Assembly: GCA_015056795.1 (NCBI GenBank) | Contig: SVFO01000004.1 | Span: 131,059 to 163,192 of the forward strand | DNA length: 32,134 nucleotides | Source: Lachnospiraceae bacterium | GTDB taxonomy: Bacteria > Bacillota > Clostridia > Lachnospirales > Lachnospiraceae | Reading direction: 5' to 3' | Shown: piece by piece, positions 7,667-16,841 of the stretch | Layout of the letters: each line of letters opens with the position of its first letter | How positions within the stretch are numbered: the first letter of the stretch is position 1 | Made by a program: the position numbers and the translations under genes | The notes under the pieces: model-generated | Seen by the model: the letters and a program-made list of their open reading frames with translations, nothing else | Database searches by the model: none | Told to the model about the DNA's origin: nothing

Positions 7667-8668
7667 TTATGGGGCATCCTTCGCCTTTACGTGCTGTATC
7701 AGCTCCGTGTCCTCCGTGATCGGCAGAATTTCCACGTTCTCCATGGCCTGCAGCTTTTCAATGATCGTCGGCAGTGCATCCACCGTCGTTCTTCTGCTCG
7801 CTGCATCATGGAACAATATGACAGCCGTCGGGAATTTCTCGATTCCAGCTGTCGCATTTCGCACGATCGCCTCTTCGGACAACAGCTCCTTCGCTGCGTC
7901 GCCAGATGACACGTTCCAATCATAGTATGCCGTATCTACCTCATGTAAATACTCAATAAATTCATGCACGTCCACGTTTGTGACGGTATTCGAGCTTCCT
8001 CCTGGAAACCGATAGAGATGACTCTCAACGCCCGTCACCTGATAAAGATAATCCTGAATTTTATGAAAATCCTCTGCAAAGGCTTCCTTGGAAGCATAGA
8101 TCTGATCATATTGATGGTTGTAGGAATGCATTCCCAGGGAATGTCCCTCCTCCACAATACGCCTCATGGCCTGCTTTGCTTCCTCGGTTTCCTTTCCCAA
8201 CACGAAAAAGGTCGCCTTTACGTCGTACTCTTTTAAGATGTCCAAAATATCGTTGGTATAGATGCTCGGGCCATCATCAAAGGTTAGATAAACCTTGTGT
8301 ACGTTCTGCTCCTCAAGCTCTTCCGTAAGCACTTCCGCCTCGGTCTGCGGAACGGAAGCATTGACTGGCTCGATCTGCTTGTCTACGCTTTCCTTGGAAA
8401 CCAGCTCTCTGTTAAGAATCTCCTCCTGAAGAAGGCTTCTGAGCTCTTCCAAAAGCTTTCCCTGCTCTGAAACGGTCTGGGTTAGCTCATCCAGACGGCC
8501 GTTTGCTTCCTTCCACTGCCGATTCATTCCAAAGACAAATACAAACAGAATTGCACATGCCACCCACGGGACGATAATTCCGATCACGATACTAAGAATG
8601 ATCATCTTTTTCAGTCGTTGGACGCGTTTTTTCCGCTTTTCAGCTATTTGCTGCTGATCCGTATCCAT
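7667..8668 (-). CDS. Membrane-anchored NodB-type polysaccharide deacetylase
   Basis: The protein has 333 residues. A basic N terminus is followed by one membrane helix at about 22-47, then a Glu-rich coiled coil at 52-120, then a NodB domain at about 125-325. All carbohydrate esterase family 4 motifs are present: TFDDGP with D131/D132, HSYNH with H181/H185, RFPGG with R220, DW at 250-251 and the late catalytic His in LFH (H287). The enzyme should act outside the membrane, removing acetyl groups from peptidoglycan or another N-acetylated glycan. It is the first gene after the promoter at 8772-8800, and the bactofilin gene follows 44 bases later. Its true substrate cannot be read from sequence. 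Confidence 0.88.
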   Translation of the reverse strand: MDTDQQQIAEKRKKRVQRLKKMIILSIVIGIIVPWVACAILFVFVFGMNRQWKEANGRLDELTQTVSEQGKLLEELRSLLQEEILNRELVSKESVDKQIEPVNASVPQTEAEVLTEELEEQNVHKVYLTFDDGPSIYTNDILDILKEYDVKATFFVLGKETEEAKQAMRRIVEEGHSLGMHSYNHQYDQIYASKEAFAEDFHKIQDYLYQVTGVESHLYRFPGGSSNTVTNVDVHEFIEYLHEVDTAYYDWNVSSGDAAKELLSEEAIVRNATAGIEKFPTAVILFHDAASRRTTVDALPTIIEKLQAMENVEILPITEDTELIQHVKAKDAP

Positions 8669-8771
8669 AACGCATTCCTCTTAACTGCCGCTTCATTTCA
8701 TTATCTTTGCGTTCATAAAAACCATCTGCTTAACAGATAAAGTTACTTTATGACACAATACCACGGATAGT

Positions 8772-8800
8772 ATTATATCATACTCCTCTTTGTTTTACAA
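8772..8800 (-). promoter_or_regulatory. Sigma-A-type promoter of the deacetylase-bactofilin-pyrH operon
   Basis: Minus-strand TTGTAA (8795-8800) and a perfect TATAAT (8772-8777) are 17 bases apart, with TG one base before the -10 box. It touches the stop codon of the KTSC gene. The leader to the deacetylase ATG is about 95 bases. It contains ATCTG-N5-CAGAT followed by a short T run, and a seven-codon frame beginning MNAKIMK. No known riboswitch was recognised. Confidence 0.75.
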
Positions 8801-9007
8801 TCATTCTTCCTCATATTTTCCCCTGATGTAGTCTCGAAAGTATCGATCCGCACTTCTCGCGTATTTTAGCCCATACCAGACATCCTCAGGGACATCATAA
8901 AACAGGCAAATTTTTTTTGTTTGTGTGAATTCCAGCTCCAGCTGCATCGTTTGCGGATCATATCCCGCAGATGCAATCACAATTCCTCCGAACGTACACC
9001 GATTCAT
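8801..9007 (-). CDS. KTSC domain-containing small protein
   Basis: The 68-residue protein is almost entirely one KTSC domain, named for a resemblance to the C-terminal part of lysyl-tRNA synthetase. Conserved features are SAGYDPQTMQLELEF at the front, VPEDVWYGL in the middle and FRDYIRGKY at the end. The molecular role of free-standing KTSC proteins is not established. The start is set at 9007 because AAAGGAGG lies directly upstream. The longer frame to 9115 has no ribosome site. It is downstream of the ECF-like sigma gene, separated by 143 bases. Confidence 0.8.
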   Translation of the reverse strand: MNRCTFGGIVIASAGYDPQTMQLELEFTQTKKICLFYDVPEDVWYGLKYARSADRYFRDYIRGKYEEE

Positions 9008-9150
9008 AAAAAACCTCCTTTGTATGCTTTCTTTTTTACACTTTACGATATGCAAAAAAGTTGGTACCATCTTATATATTGCCATTGTGATGTGGATCAT
9101 CTTATCATTTTTCAAAAAATCACTTATCTGCTTATTCTTTTAACACCCTT

Positions 9151-9621
9151 TCACTCTTTTAGGGCACGCTTTAGGCGTTGTTTCATCCTTTCCAGACTCT
9201 TTCTCAAAATGCCGATGCTCACACCCTGCATCTGTGCCATTTCTTTTAAGCTTCTCTCCTTTAGGGTAATACTTAGAAAAGCCTGACATTCCTTCGGACT
9301 TAAGTATTGCCGTAGAAGAAGCTGCAATTCCTTTCTCTCCATGCCCTGATCCTCCCTGCCAAGCTCTATTTCAATGGTGTCAATTGAGATCGTCTCCATG
9401 TAATATTTCCTCCAGTAATCACGATTTTTATTCTTTGCAACGTTCATTAGCCATCCTGATGGATTATCGCTTTTTTCCACGCATTCGCGCTTTTCCCATG
9501 CAAGGCAGAACACCTCCTGTATCATGTCCTCTACCATATCCTCATGTAGGTGTTTTCTTTCATAGTTTAGCAGTTTCTTATAATTGTCTTGATAGATTTT
9601 TTCAAATTCCTTATGTGTCAT
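9151..9621 (-). CDS. ECF-like RNA polymerase sigma factor
   Basis: The protein has about 156 residues. Region 2 is at about 5-70 (YQDNYKKLLNYE, EDMIQEVFCLAWE, WLMNVAKNKNRDYWRK). Region 4 is at about 100-150 (LSPKECQAFL, SLKEMAQMQGVS, LRKSLERMKQRLK). It should direct core polymerase to alternative promoters. No anti-sigma gene is adjacent. The ATG at 9621 is preferred over an upstream GTG at 9642, although its SD-like GAGG is rather far away. Only about 40 bases separate its start from the T-tract of the groEL terminator, so it may depend on read-through from groESL. Confidence 0.82.
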   Translation of the reverse strand: MTHKEFEKIYQDNYKKLLNYERKHLHEDMVEDMIQEVFCLAWEKRECVEKSDNPSGWLMNVAKNKNRDYWRKYYMETISIDTIEIELGREDQGMERKELQLLLRQYLSPKECQAFLSITLKERSLKEMAQMQGVSIGILRKSLERMKQRLKRALKE

Positions 9622-9661
9622 TCTGCTTTCTTTGTACCTCACTTTTTCGATATTTGGGCAA

Positions 9662-9698
9662 TAAAAAAAGACGATACCAACAAATTAGTATCGTCTTT
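9662..9698 (-). terminator. Rho-independent terminator of groESL
   Basis: AAAGACGATAC (9667-9677) pairs perfectly over 11 bases with GTATCGTCTTT (9688-9698) around a 10-base loop. On the minus strand a run of seven T residues ends the hairpin. The reverse direction has only a weak T-rich tail. Confidence 0.88.
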
Positions 9699-9726
9699 CT
9701 TTGGAATAATTTTCTAGGTAATATTC

Positions 9727-9778
9727 GCAAAATCCGCACCTTCGGTGCTCTCCATAGTGCTTCGCACCATGCTTTTGC
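9727..9778 (-). repeat. Three-way-junction-like module B downstream of groEL
   Basis: GCAAAA (9727-9732) can pair with TTTTGC (9773-9778). Inside are GCACC-TTC-GGTGC (9736-9748) and GTGC-TTC-GCAC (9757-9767). As minus-strand RNA both inner loops are GAA. The left edge shares a 12-mer with the module at 97-128. Confidence 0.6.
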
Positions 9779-9791
9779 TTACAATATACTC

Positions 9792-9844
9792 ACAAAAACC
9801 GCGCCTCTCGGCGCTTCTTGTGCCGCTTCGCGTCACATTTTTGT
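9792..9844 (-). repeat. Three-way-junction-like module A downstream of groEL
   Basis: ACAAAAA (9792-9798) pairs with TTTTTGT (9838-9844). Inside are GCGCC-TCTC-GGCGC (9801-9814; GAGA tetraloop on the minus strand) and GTG-CGC-TTC-GCG-CAC with one bulge pair (9820-9836). The layout repeats that of module B, a closing stem and two short hairpins, with different bases in the stems. Confidence 0.6.
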
Positions 9845-9847
9845 TTC

Positions 9848-11540
<1,693 letters not shown>

Positions 11541-11576
11541 TTACCTCCGATATTTATATTTCATTTAATTTAGTAT

Positions 11577-11714
11577 GAGTAGTGCCCACTCATAAATCCT
11601 CACATTGTTCGGATTTATTTCGTGGAGGACTTTCGTCCTATCAAAACATTGCCGTGTGAATTGCTCCGCGAGCAAGCTCTCTCGCAATTCCCCCGTCATG
11701 TTTTGGCACTACTC
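11577..11714 (-). ncRNA. Predicted cloverleaf RNA between groES and groEL
   Basis: A 10-bp closing stem (11577-11586 with 11705-11714, GAGTAGTGCC/GGCACTACTC on opposite ends) encloses three arms. Arm 1 is ATAAATCC/GGATTTAT (11592-11599, 11611-11618). Arm 2 is AGGAC/GTCCT (11626-11639), with a GAAA tetraloop on the transcribed strand. Arm 3 is AAAACAT/ATGTTTT (11643-11649, 11698-11704), extended by GAATTGC/GCAATTC (11658-11664, 11684-11690). The first transcribed strand of the closing stem includes the last codon and stop of groES. All pairing was done by eye. It may control mRNA processing or the GroES:GroEL ratio, or be a repeat element. Confidence 0.55.
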
Positions 11715-11993
11715 AATGATAGCCAGTATGTCGCTCTGTTTTACTACCAGATACTCTTCGTCATCCAGCTTTACTTCCGTTCCTGCATACTTAGAAAAGA
11801 TTACCTTATCGCCAACCTTTACCTGCATGGCGATCTCCTTCCCGTCTACCATGCCGCCGGGGCCAACTGCCAGAACCTCAGCCTGCTGGGGTCTCTCCTT
11901 CTCCTTACCTGCCAGGATGATGCCGGACTTCGTGGTCTCCTCGGCAACCATCTGCTTTAATACGACTCTGTCGCCCAAAGGTATTAACTTCAT
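11709..11993 (-). CDS. groES: Co-chaperonin GroES (Hsp10)
   Basis: The 94-residue protein has the standard length for the seven-subunit lid of the GroEL chamber. It starts MKLIPLGDRVVLK. The mobile-loop segment EETTKSGIILAG, which touches GroEL, and the roof-loop region around GPGG are present. The start at 11993 is fixed by AAGGAGG upstream. The open frame continues further upstream across the CIRCE region but is not translated. It is the first gene of the operon, controlled by CIRCE at 12065-12091. Confidence 0.97.
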   Translation of the reverse strand: MKLIPLGDRVVLKQMVAEETTKSGIILAGKEKERPQQAEVLAVGPGGMVDGKEIAMQVKVGDKVIFSKYAGTEVKLDDEEYLVVKQSDILAIIE

Positions 11994-12064
11994 AATTTTC
12001 TGCCTCCTTGCTTTTTTCTCTCTTCCCACTATATTCAGTGGTTTCCAGCCTTTGTTTTTGGTTG

Positions 12065-12091
12065 TTAGCACTCTTTTAATTCGAGTGCTAA
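12065..12091. promoter_or_regulatory. CIRCE operator (HrcA binding site)
   Basis: TTAGCACTC, nine bases, then GAGTGCTAA is a perfect match to the classical CIRCE inverted repeat. HrcA binding here should repress groESL until heat shock. It lies just downstream of the -10 box. The hrcA gene itself is not in the window. Confidence 0.97.
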
Positions 12092-12103
12092 TCACTATCC
12101 CAT

Positions 12104-12132
12104 ATAATAAATTTATATGTCCCCGTTTGCAA
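12104..12132 (-). promoter_or_regulatory. Sigma-A-type promoter of groESL
   Basis: Minus-strand TTGCAA (12127-12132) and TATTAT (12104-12109) are separated by 17 bases. The predicted transcription start is between the -10 box and the CIRCE operator, the usual geometry for HrcA repression. Confidence 0.8.
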
Positions 12133-12315
12133 ACCAATTCACGGAAACCAAGATAATCTTTTCTCTTTATTTCTCACTTATTCTCAATTATTCTCGCATT
12201 TTCTTATCGCAACGTCATTTGAAAGATTTAATATTTCTTTTATAATTTATCGGCTTGAACCCTGTACTCTCCAACAAACGCCCGAACTTTGGCAAACCCT
12301 CAAGAGCTTTGGTTA

Positions 12316-12480
12316 CCCTTCACTTTTCTGATACGCCTAATACAGCGTCTCCTTTATCCGCTCCGCCTTTTTCTTGGGATGGCGCTTTTCCTGCAACTAG
12401 GCATACTCAGAAACAAGATCATCATACTTATGTTTTGCTTTCACGATTTTAGGTTGTATATTCAGTTCATAACATTCCAA
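12316..12480 (-). pseudogene. Degenerate coding remnant, family not identified
   Basis: The minus strand reads as about 55 coding-looking codons interrupted by in-frame TAG at 12397-12399 and 12337-12339 and closed by TAA at 12313-12315. Segments such as HKYDDLVSEYA, LQEKRHPKKK and AERIKETLY look like a charged helical protein end. At both TAG positions a Glu codon would fit the context, so single GAG-to-TAG changes are plausible. There is no start codon or ribosome site. It lies in the 400-base gap between the groESL promoter and rmlA. I have an impression of a mobile-element-borne C terminus but cannot name the family. Confidence 0.4.
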
Positions 12481-12498
12481 TTACTTAATTATTTGCTT

Positions 12499-12520
12499 AG
12501 GCCAGTGTTACCACCGGCCT
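12499..12520 (-). terminator. Hairpin after rmlA, possible end of polysaccharide operon
   Basis: A 9-bp stem (AGGCCAGTG with CACCGGCCT, one G-T pair) encloses a four-base loop, GTAA on the transcribed strand. It begins 14 bases beyond the rmlA stop codon. The trailing minus-strand bases are only mildly T-rich, so termination strength is uncertain. Confidence 0.55.
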
Positions 12521-12534
12521 GCATATAAATGAGC

Positions 12535-13422
12535 CTAATATCTTACTCTTCCTTCTGCCACAGCCTTCAAATGTTCTCCATATGGGCTCTTACCGTATGC
12601 CTTGGCATTTTCCATCAACTTAACCTTGTCTATAAAACCATTGATGTATGCAATTTCTTCAGGTGCACTGACAACAATTCCTTGCCTGCCCTGGATCGTC
12701 TCAACAAAATTCGCTGCCTGCAATAGGGATACCATTGTGCCCGTATCTAGCCATGCGAAACCTCGGCCAAGTAACTGAACATCCAAAAGTCCGTCATTCA
12801 AATACATCTCATTCAATGTCGTGATCTCTAATTCTCCTCTTGCACTGGGTTTTACCTGATTTGCCCTCGCACTAACGCCAGCAGGATAGAAATACAACCC
12901 TGTCACCGCATAATTTGACTTCGATGCTTTCGGTTTTTCCTCTATGGAGGTCGCCTTACCTTTTTCATCAAATGCCACGACACCAAATCGTTCAGGGTCC
13001 GTCACATAATAACCGAAAACAGTTGCCCTTCCATTTTCCTCAGCATCTTTCACTGCTGCCTTTAGAAGCGTTCTGAAACCATTACCATAAAAGATATTGT
13101 CCCCCAAAATCATGGCACCTGCTTCACCATTTAGAAACTCTTCCCCTAGGATGAATGCCTGTGCAAGACCATCTGGGCTAGGTTGCACCTTATATGACAA
13201 CTTTATTCCAAACTGACTACCGTCGCCAAGTAGATGCTCAAAACGTGGCGTATCATCTGGCGTACTAATGATTAAAATATCCCTAATTCCTGCTAACATC
13301 AAAGTTGAAAGCGGATAATAAATCATCGGCTTGTCATAAATAGGCAATAGTTGCTTTGAAGTTACCTTCGTTAACGGATATAGTCTTGTTCCCGATCCTC
13401 CTGCCAGTATAATTCCTTTCAT
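12535..13422 (-). CDS. rmlA: Glucose-1-phosphate thymidylyltransferase
   Basis: The 295-residue enzyme makes dTDP-glucose from dTTP and glucose 1-phosphate, opening the dTDP-L-rhamnose/dTDP-6-deoxyhexose route. The nucleotide-binding [11 protein letters not shown] at 8-18, [11 protein letters not shown] at 23-33 and LGDNIFYG are diagnostic. It is the last gene of the polysaccharide operon, downstream of rmlC. The companion genes rmlB and rmlD are not in the window and must lie elsewhere if the pathway is complete. Base composition is closer to the housekeeping genes than to the AT-rich middle of the locus. Confidence 0.95.
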   Translation of the reverse strand: MKGIILAGGSGTRLYPLTKVTSKQLLPIYDKPMIYYPLSTLMLAGIRDILIISTPDDTPRFEHLLGDGSQFGIKLSYKVQPSPDGLAQAFILGEEFLNGEAGAMILGDNIFYGNGFRTLLKAAVKDAEENGRATVFGYYVTDPERFGVVAFDEKGKATSIEEKPKASKSNYAVTGLYFYPAGVSARANQVKPSARGELEITTLNEMYLNDGLLDVQLLGRGFAWLDTGTMVSLLQAANFVETIQGRQGIVVSAPEEIAYINGFIDKVKLMENAKAYGKSPYGEHLKAVAEGRVRY

Positions 13423-13471
13423 AAAACCCCTTTCTCGCTCCTAAATAATCGTTTCCGCATTTTTGTGTGTA

Positions 13472-14077
13472 TCAGAACTTAAATGTATCCTTAATTCCCA
13501 ACCATTTCTGATCCTTCTCTGAAAGGGTCAACGCCACACCATCAACAACATACCCTTCTGCAGAAGCAGTTCCTTTGTATTTACCAACTAATTTCGGCCA
13601 TTTTATACCAATTTCAGGATCATTCCATGCCATACCACCCTCATCATTCGGATGATAGAAGTCATCACACTTATAACAAAACTCTGCAATATCGGACAAC
13701 ACCAAAAATCCATGTGCAAATCCTCTGGGAATCAGGAACTGATGCTTATTCTGTTCTGTTAGTAATTCTCCGTGCCATTGACCATATGTAGGAGATTTTG
13801 CACGCAAATCCACTGCCACATCAAACACTTCTCCCTTAATAACTCTCACTAGCTTTGTTTGCGGGTAATGCTTCTGAAAATGTAATCCACGCAATACTCC
13901 CTTGGTTGACATGGACTGATTGTCCTGAACAAATTCCATGTCAATTCCTACATCCATCATATCCCTCTTGCTATAGGTTTCCATAAAATATCCACGGCTG
14001 TCACCATGAACAGCCGGCACGACTAAGCACAGTCCTTCAATTCCACTCAAATCCTTGAGCACATTAATCTGCCCCAT
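13472..14077 (-). CDS. rmlC: dTDP-4-dehydrorhamnose 3,5-epimerase
   Basis: The 201-residue cupin enzyme converts dTDP-4-keto-6-deoxy-glucose to dTDP-4-keto-L-rhamnose. The substrate and catalytic region VLRGLHFQ carries His66, and the conserved tyrosine segment CYKCDDFYHP is near 134-142. IPRGFAHGF is another family hallmark. It lies 49 bases upstream of rmlA. Its product would be the branch point toward dTDP-L-rhamnose or dTDP-6-deoxy-L-talose. Confidence 0.94.
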   Translation of the reverse strand: MGQINVLKDLSGIEGLCLVVPAVHGDSRGYFMETYSKRDMMDVGIDMEFVQDNQSMSTKGVLRGLHFQKHYPQTKLVRVIKGEVFDVAVDLRAKSPTYGQWHGELLTEQNKHQFLIPRGFAHGFLVLSDIAEFCYKCDDFYHPNDEGGMAWNDPEIGIKWPKLVGKYKGTASAEGYVVDGVALTLSEKDQKWLGIKDTFKF

Positions 14078-14122
14078 AAAATTATTCCCCCTATGTAGTT
14101 TCTTAGTATTTAATGATACTTA

Positions 14123-15211
14123 CTAAATCAATCTATTATTTCTTCCAGAAAATTTATTCTCTAATATATCAAGAACTTTGTTTACTCTGAATGATTTAAA
14201 AAGTAATTCCCGAATATAATCTAAGAAGAGTAATATTGCGAACACTAATGCCGCCAAAGCAATCAGCATAAACATGCTTACTATCGGGTTAATATCTAAC
14301 AGAAAAATACATGAATCCTTAATAACCTTGCTCCATATGATAGGATGGACATGTATCAAATAAACTCCAAATGTTAATTTTGATAAATTTGTAATTATTC
14401 TATTTTCTTTATTATTTCTGCGCTTAAGACATAATAACAACATTGATACACTTGCTAATACAGCAAATGGCGTAATATATGAAAGAAAAGTTCCTTCATT
14501 TAATGAAGTATGACATAAACTATTTACGATTCTTATAGCAAATACACTGGATAGCGAGACAATAGTAGAAAATAAATATACCAATATAGCCTTTTTTTGC
14601 AAAAACCTTATTATTTTTCCATTCTCATATTTCCTTATATAACCGCCAAAATAATACATTATGCACATCCATAAAGGGCTGTAACCATTTATAATTCCAA
14701 ATGGATCTCCAAATAATCTAGCACAAGTTCCTACGATTGATGCTAAAATGAACAAACCTACTAGGTTTTTAGTAGCCAGTTCTTCTGTCACATGTTCAAG
14801 AACCATATCAATATACGGGAAAATAAAAAATGCAAAAAAATATGCCGAAAAATACCAATATTGTTTTGACATTACTGGCAGTATTGCCTTTATTATTTCT
14901 GAAAATGATACATAGTTATGAATCAACATAAACACACACGTGATGATTAATGAATAGAAAAATACTTCTACATATAAAGAAAAAAGTCTTTTAATACTGT
15001 GTTTACTTCCCAACCCAACATATCCTGAAATCAGCAAATACATATTTAGTGCCGGGAATGCGAAGCACTTAAGTATTCTAAACATAATATACTGCGTTGA
15101 ATTGTCAAATGATGAAAGCAACCCACCTTGACTAAGAAGATGCGAAATTATAATTAAAAACGTAGCAATAATTCTTGCATTATCAATACCAAATACTCTT
15201 TCCTTCGTCAT
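14123..15211 (-). CDS. Membrane acyltransferase (acyltransferase family 3)
   Basis: The 362-residue protein has about ten hydrophobic helices and the N-terminal Arg...His pair of the OafA/acyltransferase-3 family (DNARIIATFLIIISHLL). Such enzymes carry an acetyl or other acyl group across the membrane onto surface sugars. GAGGAG precedes the ATG. It lies in the AT-rich locus between rmlC and a NeuD-like acetyltransferase, so O-acylation of the repeat unit is likely. The exact acceptor cannot be told. Confidence 0.85.
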   Translation of the reverse strand: MTKERVFGIDNARIIATFLIIISHLLSQGGLLSSFDNSTQYIMFRILKCFAFPALNMYLLISGYVGLGSKHSIKRLFSLYVEVFFYSLIITCVFMLIHNYVSFSEIIKAILPVMSKQYWYFSAYFFAFFIFPYIDMVLEHVTEELATKNLVGLFILASIVGTCARLFGDPFGIINGYSPLWMCIMYYFGGYIRKYENGKIIRFLQKKAILVYLFSTIVSLSSVFAIRIVNSLCHTSLNEGTFLSYITPFAVLASVSMLLLCLKRRNNKENRIITNLSKLTFGVYLIHVHPIIWSKVIKDSCIFLLDINPIVSMFMLIALAALVFAILLFLDYIRELLFKSFRVNKVLDILENKFSGRNNRLI

Positions 15212-15266
15212 CTTTTATTTCTCCTCATAAAATTGCACCATCAAAACAGAGAGATTATTCAAGGCA

Positions 15267-15767
15267 TTACTCTACCACTTCATTAGCATTTATCCAACTT
15301 CCTTCTGGAATTTTAACACCATTTCTAACTACCGCGCCCATCAATACATGGGAAAAGTTACCAATCTCACAATGATGATCCACTAATCCTCCCACATTGA
15401 CAATTACCGATTCTCCAAGCCTTGCATGTCTACTTACCACGGCATGAGATCTAATGATACATCCAGAACATATTTGCGCTTCAGGACTAACATATGCCGT
15501 TGGATGGATAAGAACAGGTATGTTGTAATTATATGATTTCAGTAAATTATGATACTCTTTTCTTTTCTCGTTATTCCCCAAGGCCACTATGGCAGTGTTG
15601 AATTCCTTCCGTTTAGAGCCCATATCTTTTATTTTTCCAATTACTGATGGAGATAATGCATAATCATCCAAAAAGAAAATCTCATTATATCCGAGAAGCA
15701 TGGCTAACTCCTCTACTTCCGTCGAAAAAGTTCCAGCACCTATAATTAGTATTCTATTTGAATTCAT
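15267..15767 (-). CDS. NeuD/PglD-like sugar acetyltransferase, short form
   Basis: The 166-residue protein has an N-terminal Rossmann-like nucleotide-sugar domain (RILIIGAGTFSTEV) and the start of a left-handed beta-helix with hexapeptide repeats. The catalytic His is probably in GGLVDHHCEIG. Typical NeuD/PglD proteins run to about 200-215 residues and finish their helix with a GNPAK-like turn. This one stops at NANEVVE, so it lacks the last coils. It may be C-terminally truncated or a short subfamily. The start at 15767 is preferred because GAGG lies eight bases upstream. Confidence 0.75.
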   Translation of the reverse strand: MNSNRILIIGAGTFSTEVEELAMLLGYNEIFFLDDYALSPSVIGKIKDMGSKRKEFNTAIVALGNNEKRKEYHNLLKSYNYNIPVLIHPTAYVSPEAQICSGCIIRSHAVVSRHARLGESVIVNVGGLVDHHCEIGNFSHVLMGAVVRNGVKIPEGSWINANEVVE

Positions 15768-15820
15768 CTCTGCTTCCTCACTCCACACTTATCTTCTAGA
15801 ATTTCAGCAATATCGAGTCA

Positions 15821-16660
15821 TCAGTTCCTTTGACAATTACCATTAAGAATCCTACTTATTTTGCTAACATCTCCCCATACCGCCTTTGAATCATAAGGCC
15901 GATCTGGGAATGCTCCATACTTTAATCTGATTTTATAACCATTTTCGTTAATAAATCTCTCAACTCTTTCTGACAATCTTTCAGGATATCCTGAACCAAT
16001 ATTAATTACACCTAATATTTCTTCTTGTTCTACACTACGTGCAACCTGCTCACAAAAATCTTCATAGTCAACAAAATCAAACTGATTTTGTCCCATTGTA
16101 AATGGAAATTCTTCTTTCCCCTCAGATTCTGCAGCTGTTATCTTAGAAAATACTGAGCATCCAAATTGACTATTTCCAACAATATAATACCCCCTGAGCC
16201 ACATAAACTTTTTATTATTCTGTTTACAAAGTTCATCCGTAAGTAATCTTAAGGTATTTTTTGCGATACCATAAGGTGTAGTAGGCTTACAAGGAGTATC
16301 TTCTTTTATGCATCCTTCATAAAAACCTATTTCATGCATTGATCCCATGCAAGCAATTACATTAACATTTGACTGTGCAAATGCCTTTAAAAATTTATAA
16401 TGTTTGGGTAAATCCTCGATATGTGCATCGGAGTAGTGTACGAACCCATCTCGCCAGGCTAAATGAAGCAGAACATCTGGTTGTCCAAAATAATCATATG
16501 GGTTTTCTACAGAAAACAAATCACAAACATATTTTTCTGCCCTACTATCGATATTTTCTCCTTTAAAATCAACCGCCACGACACTATTCCCACTATCTAA
16601 AATATGCTTAACGATCCCTTGTCCTAAATAGCCATTTGCGCCCGTTACTAGTATTTTCAT
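15821..16660 (-). CDS. SDR sugar-nucleotide reductase, resembling dTDP-6-deoxy-L-talose 4-dehydrogenase
   Basis: The 279-residue extended short-chain dehydrogenase has the NAD(P) loop GANGYLG at 7-13, a conserved Ser in GSMHE (Ser107) and the catalytic pair Tyr130/Lys134 in YGIAK. The segments WLRGYYIVG and FPDRPYDS resemble Tll-type enzymes, which reduce dTDP-4-keto-L-rhamnose to dTDP-6-deoxy-L-talose. With rmlA and rmlC in the same operon and no rmlD here, that product is plausible. A different NDP-sugar reductase cannot be excluded. GAGGAATTC supports the start. Confidence 0.7.
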   Translation of the reverse strand: MKILVTGANGYLGQGIVKHILDSGNSVVAVDFKGENIDSRAEKYVCDLFSVENPYDYFGQPDVLLHLAWRDGFVHYSDAHIEDLPKHYKFLKAFAQSNVNVIACMGSMHEIGFYEGCIKEDTPCKPTTPYGIAKNTLRLLTDELCKQNNKKFMWLRGYYIVGNSQFGCSVFSKITAAESEGKEEFPFTMGQNQFDFVDYEDFCEQVARSVEQEEILGVINIGSGYPERLSERVERFINENGYKIRLKYGAFPDRPYDSKAVWGDVSKISRILNGNCQRN

Positions 16661-16841
16661 AATTGAATTCCTCTTTTCCCTTCTCTTTAATTGTCTCTGA
16701 TGTCATAAATCTATTCCTTTCGGAATTTATTTGCTGTTTCGTCATAACATATTCACAGTTCATATGCCCAAACATATGCGTATCTTATGACTGACATCAT
16801 AGCGTAAAAAATTATGAAGACTTATCATTAATGAGAATTCT

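Noticed and set aside
8669..8765. Possible riboswitch or attenuator in the deacetylase leader
   Set aside because: Only a 5-bp hairpin with a short T run and a seven-codon frame are visible. No known riboswitch core was recognised.
9008..9115. N-terminal extension of the KTSC protein
   Set aside because: A strong AAAGGAGG site points to the ATG at 9007. The extension has no ribosome site and does not belong to the domain.
9667..9698. Terminator acting equally in both directions
   Set aside because: The seven-T run is on the minus strand only. The plus direction has a broken, weaker tail and no plus-strand gene ends there.
11994..12137. N-terminal extension of GroES
   Set aside because: It would be translated across the CIRCE operator and promoter. 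GroES is full length from 11993.
12255..12452. A 65-codon plus-strand frame between groES and rmlA
   Set aside because: The minus strand of the same stretch reads as a more coherent degenerate protein. The plus frame has no start signal.
16661..16762. A small minus-strand frame (MNCEYVMTKQQ...) running into the start of the SDR gene in another frame
   Set aside because: It has no ribosome site, no recognised family, and overlaps a well-supported start. It is probably chance in AT-rich sequence.
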